From an uncultured Chitinophagales bacterium (lineage in GTDB: Bacteria > Bacteroidota > Bacteroidia > Chitinophagales > UBA2359): a DNA stretch of 38,971 nucleotides. The stretch spans positions 1 through 38,971 of the forward strand of contig CALBCY010000253.1 of assembly GCA_937927195.1 (NCBI GenBank), written 5' to 3'. Positions 35,793 to 38,971 of this stretch are shown one piece after another. Position 1 is the stretch's first letter, and each line of letters opens with the position of its first letter. The notes below the pieces were generated by a model. It made no database searches and was not told where the DNA came from. It worked only from the letters and a program-made list of their open reading frames with translations. The translations under genes were made by a program, and so were the position numbers.

Positions 35793-37160
35793 TCAACCCA
35801 AACGCAATAATAACTCCTCAACGGTAACTTTTTCCTGCTCACCAGTTGCCATATTCTTCAAACTCAAAAGTCCGCTATCCATTTCATCCGAACCTGTTAT
35901 CACGACAAAAGGGAACTTCCGATCATTGGCATATTTCATCTGCTTTTTCATTTTCACCTTATTCGTTGGAGATGGATAAATCTCAGCCTTGATCCCTTTT
36001 TCTCGTAATTTTCCCAGAATTTTATAAGTATAATTTTGACAATTCTCATCAAAATTGATAAACAATAATTTGCTTTGATTTAAATCAATATCATTGAATA
36101 AATCAAGTTCAAGCATTATGTCATAAATCCTATCTAGTCCAAAAGAAAATCCAACTCCAGAAAGATTGGGCATGCCGAATACTCCAGTTAGATCATCGTA
36201 TCGGCCACCACCATTGATACTGCTTTTCATGTCAGTTCCAAGTGGAACAACTTCAATGATTGTACCAGTGTAATAACTAAGGCCTCTCGCCAATGTAATG
36301 TCCAATTTTATTTTTTCTGTTTCCCCTAAATAAGAAAACAAAGATTTCATTTCTTCAATTCCTTTTTTACCAATTTCTGAATTGACCAATTTGTTTTCAA
36401 GGAATTCCAGCGTTTCAGTAATGCTGCCATTGAAAGTTAGAAAAGTCTTAAGTTGATCAACACTATTTTGATCCAATCCACGACCTAACAATTCATCAAC
36501 TACTTTATCAATTCCAATTTTGTCCAATTTGTCAATGGCTATTGTTAGTTCGGTGAAGTTATCCCCTGCTCCAATTTCTTCTGCTATTCCTTGAAGGATT
36601 TTTCTATTGTTCAATTTTATTTCAATTCCATCGATCTTCAGTTCCCTATAAACCTTCTGAATAATTTGAATCAACTCAGCTTCATTTAACAAACTGTCGC
36701 TACCAATAATATCAGCATCGCATTGGTAAAATTCTTGATATCGTCCTTTCTGTGGTCGGTCGGCTCTCCATACAGTTTGAATTTGATACCGTTTAAATGG
36801 AAAGCTTATTTTATCCTGATTCATAACCACATATCTGGCAAAGGGGACTGTAAGATCATAACGAAGACCTCTTTCTGAAATAAATGGTAAAATTGATTTA
36901 ACATCTCTACTTGCCAATAACTCATCACTTACTTTTTTGAGATAATCACCAGATCTCAATATTTTAAAAAGCAATTGATCTCCTTCGTCTCCATATTTTC
37001 CAGTAAGAGTAGAAAGTTTTTCAATTGCTGGTGTTTCCAATGGCTGAAAACCAAACAATTCAAATGCGTTTTTGATGGTGTCAATAATGTATTGACGCCT
37101 GACAAACTGTTCTGGACCAAAATCTCGGGTTCCTTTGGATAAGCTGGGTTTTATTGACAT
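35793..37160 (-). CDS. hisS: Histidine-tRNA ligase
   Basis: A class II aminoacyl-tRNA synthetase that charges tRNA-His. The N-terminus KPSLSKGTRDFGPEQ is typical. Motif 2 with the ATP-binding arginine lies at about 131-150 (WRADRPQKGRYQEFYQCDAD). LRYDLTVPFARY (99-110) belongs to the histidine pocket. ARGLSYYTGTIIEV and SINGGGRYDDLTG are the His-specific motifs, and GVGFSFGLDRI is motif 3. The C-terminal anticodon-binding domain covers about the last 95 residues. The 455-residue length is normal for the Bacteroidota form. The 5' leader contains a 12-bp direct repeat (37168-37193), and hutH follows after 75 bp. Confidence 0.97.
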   Translation of the reverse strand: MSIKPSLSKGTRDFGPEQFVRRQYIIDTIKNAFELFGFQPLETPAIEKLSTLTGKYGDEGDQLLFKILRSGDYLKKVSDELLASRDVKSILPFISERGLRYDLTVPFARYVVMNQDKISFPFKRYQIQTVWRADRPQKGRYQEFYQCDADIIGSDSLLNEAELIQIIQKVYRELKIDGIEIKLNNRKILQGIAEEIGAGDNFTELTIAIDKLDKIGIDKVVDELLGRGLDQNSVDQLKTFLTFNGSITETLEFLENKLVNSEIGKKGIEEMKSLFSYLGETEKIKLDITLARGLSYYTGTIIEVVPLGTDMKSSINGGGRYDDLTGVFGMPNLSGVGFSFGLDRIYDIMLELDLFNDIDLNQSKLLFINFDENCQNYTYKILGKLREKGIKAEIYPSPTNKVKMKKQMKYANDRKFPFVVITGSDEMDSGLLSLKNMATGEQEKVTVEELLLRLG

Positions 37161-37167
37161 TTTCTCT

Positions 37168-37193
37168 TTCTTTTTAGGGTGTTCTTTTTAGGG
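37168..37193 (-). repeat. Direct repeat in the hisS leader
   Basis: TTCTTTTTAGGG occurs at 37168-37179 and 37182-37193, only 7 bases upstream of the hisS start. It overlaps the ribosome-binding region, so copy number could affect expression, but this is not shown. Confidence 0.55.
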
Positions 37194-37270
37194 AGGTAAA
37201 ATTAGCAATTATTTATTCATTTGTTGAATCTTAACAATGGGCAAAATTTGAGTACGAATAAACCATGAAC

Positions 37271-37308
37271 AAAAAAAGCTCATAGGGAATTCCCCATGAG
37301 CTTTTTTT
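37271..37308. terminator. Bidirectional-looking terminator after the adhesin gene
   Basis: AAAAAAAGCTCAT pairs with ATGAGCTTTTTTT. A one-base mismatch and GGG/CCC then close on loop AATT. T runs are present in either reading direction. It lies 48 bp behind the adhesin stop codon and ends that transcript before hisS. Confidence 0.9.
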
Positions 37309-37356
37309 AATAATTAAATTTCACCAATACTATAGCGAAGAATAGTATTTCAAGAT

Positions 37357-38971
37357 TTATTCACCACAATCGTTACAGTCAACAATTTCATCAATTTCAA
37401 AATTTCGACCAAAGCAAGTTTCCAATAAAAGCAATGGATCCGCTGTGGAAGTTACAGTTAGCGTATAAGAACCTATTTCAGTAGGATTAAAATACATGGT
37501 ACCATTGTAAACAAAAATTTCACCAGTATCAACATGTTCCCATGTGAAAATCAAGTCATCAATAAATGGCAATGGACCCGCTGCATCTGCTTGCCAAAGG
37601 ACAGAGAAGTTTGCAACATAGAGCGCATTCCCTTTGCATACTCGGTCTATCACAAGACAGTCATCACAGGCTGCAATTTCAATGTTTTGTGTAAGAGACT
37701 GTGTACATCCTGCATCTCCAATTTCACCAGTACCATCAGAGGTGAAATTGTAAACCAATGAATAATTCCCGGCTCCAACAGCCTCCGGATCTAGCGGATT
37801 GGTAAATGTTAGTCCATTTATTTCATAAACACCAACCCCATCTGTACTTTCACCATTGATAAAGGCTGAACCATTTTCCAGATAAACTGGAGGATCAAAA
37901 GCGCATAGGTTTTCAGGAACCATTGCTAATGAAATATCTGGATAATAACAAACATTGCTAGTGTCCAAACTAAAGTTCCCATTGCTCATGGAAATTGAGT
38001 AACCGATGCCGTCGGTATGAGTAACATCCAAAACAAATACTCCTGAACCAGCTGGTGATTCAGTAAAAGAATCTCCCGCATTAACATTGTCAGAACCAGT
38101 GATAGTAGAAACGGTCCAGGTATCATTGGGAACCCCTTCAATAACCAATTGATCAGTCAATTGTCCGTCGTCTTGCGTTCCACTTGCGTTGTTTAAACAA
38201 GCACAAGCATTTTGAATTGAAAGACAACCCAATACTTCAACCACAGTTGCGGCAGAAGTAGAACTACATCCATTGGCATCTGTAACCGTAACAGATAAAG
38301 CTCCATTTTGATCAACAAGAATTGATTCAGTTATTTCACCATTAGACCATAAAATTTCATTTCCTGCAGAATTATCGATGCTTAGATTGACTGTCCCGCC
38401 TTGACAAAACTGAATAGGTCCATCTGCGCTTACAACAGGAACTTCAGGTAGCGGGTTTACAAGTGCATCCACCGATGCAGGATCGGATTGGCATCCATTT
38501 GCATCCATATAAAAAACAGAATAGTTGCCTGAACTACTAACAACAATAGACTGGGTAGTTTCTCCGGTACTCCAATTATTCCCATCGGCATAACTTGAGC
38601 TTAAGGTAATTGTTTCATCAGCGCATATAACATTATCAGCGTCACTGCTTCCAATAACTGGCAAAGCTGGACTCATAAATACAGTTACGTCTGTAGTTGT
38701 CGAACTTGATAAACATCCATTGGCATCTGTAACCGTAACAGAAAAAGAGCCACTTTGGCTTACTGAAATAGATGCTGTTGTTTCACCATTAGACCATAAA
38801 ACTGAATTTCCAGCTGAATTGTCAATACTTAAATTCACAGACCCTCCATCACAAAATTGAACTGGCCCATCTGCAATGATTACTGGAACTGCTGGAAGTG
38901 GATTGACAGTGACCTGAACTTCTGAAGTTGGAGAAATACATTCATTGGCATCAACATGAAATAGAGAGTAA
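37357..38971 (-). CDS. Large Ig-like repeat surface protein, 3' part only
   Basis: The reading frame stays open to the right edge, so the start is missing. A Met at 38838 lies inside a repeat and is not the real start. About 537 residues are visible. The upstream part consists of Ig-like or PKD-like units of about 75 residues (ADGPVQFCDGGSVNLSIDNS, VLWSNGETTASI, SVTVTDANGC). Two closely related units lie 447 bp (149 residues) apart with a divergent unit between them. This is typical of Bacteroidota adhesins that bind surfaces or polymers. The end has several Cys pairs (ACDDCLVID, DCNDCGE) and stops without a recognisable type IX sorting domain, which is odd for such a protein. A strong terminator follows. 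Confidence 0.85.
   Translation of the reverse strand, partial: YSLFHVDANECISPTSEVQVTVNPLPAVPVIIADGPVQFCDGGSVNLSIDNSAGNSVLWSNGETTASISVSQSGSFSVTVTDANGCLSSSTTTDVTVFMSPALPVIGSSDADNVICADETITLSSSYADGNNWSTGETTQSIVVSSSGNYSVFYMDANGCQSDPASVDALVNPLPEVPVVSADGPIQFCQGGTVNLSIDNSAGNEILWSNGEITESILVDQNGALSVTVTDANGCSSTSAATVVEVLGCLSIQNACACLNNASGTQDDGQLTDQLVIEGVPNDTWTVSTITGSDNVNAGDSFTESPAGSGVFVLDVTHTDGIGYSISMSNGNFSLDTSNVCYYPDISLAMVPENLCAFDPPVYLENGSAFINGESTDGVGVYEINGLTFTNPLDPEAVGAGNYSLVYNFTSDGTGEIGDAGCTQSLTQNIEIAACDDCLVIDRVCKGNALYVANFSVLWQADAAGPLPFIDDLIFTWEHVDTGEIFVYNGTMYFNPTEIGSYTLTVTSTADPLLLLETCFGRNFEIDEIVDCNDCGE

Overview
This window is AT-rich chromosomal DNA from a member of the Bacteroidota, most likely a Saprospira-type bacterium. 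The evidence is a SusC/SusD pair, two giant hybrid two-component regulators, a secreted protein with a type IX secretion C-terminal sorting domain, a large Ig-like adhesin, TAnnTTTG promoter matches and A-rich leaders without clear Shine-Dalgarno sites. The exact lineage is inference. I see no rRNA, tRNA, CRISPR array, prophage or intact insertion sequence.

Left part (1-8900): susC and susD form a tight pair. A short-chain dehydrogenase follows after a 650-bp gap. This three-gene block is bracketed by two same-orientation copies of a short repeat whose ends are inverted (139-328 and 6781-6932). Beyond it, on the minus strand, lies a 500-residue helical-repeat protein with a TTG start. Its upstream region carries three copies of the palindrome TTGTAACAA.

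Middle part (8900-21900, all minus strand): two tandem paralogous hybrid sensor/regulators (propeller sensor, histidine kinase, receiver, AraC-type HTH) probably serve the SusCD uptake system. Upstream of them is a 1342-residue T9SS-exported protein with eleven Cys/Asp-rich units and a clear intrinsic terminator. No carbohydrate-degrading enzyme is present, so the substrate of the SusCD system cannot be read from this window.

Right part (22180-38971): mainly housekeeping genes. On the plus strand are a DUF4286-type protein, a secreted propeller-like protein, pheT, a small coiled-coil gene, zapA, rny, serC and an orphan 222-residue gene. On the minus strand, in transcription order, are the 3' part of a large adhesin that runs off the right edge, hisS, hutH, gltA and a class I methyltransferase. 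The pheT / coiled-coil / zapA / rny run joins translation, division and RNA decay genes. It contains the best candidates here for an undescribed small division factor and a structured RNA.

The most interesting signals are the paired repeats around the susCD block, the triple operator at 8730-8790, the 97-residue gene next to zapA, and the 165-bp Cys-rich repeat array.
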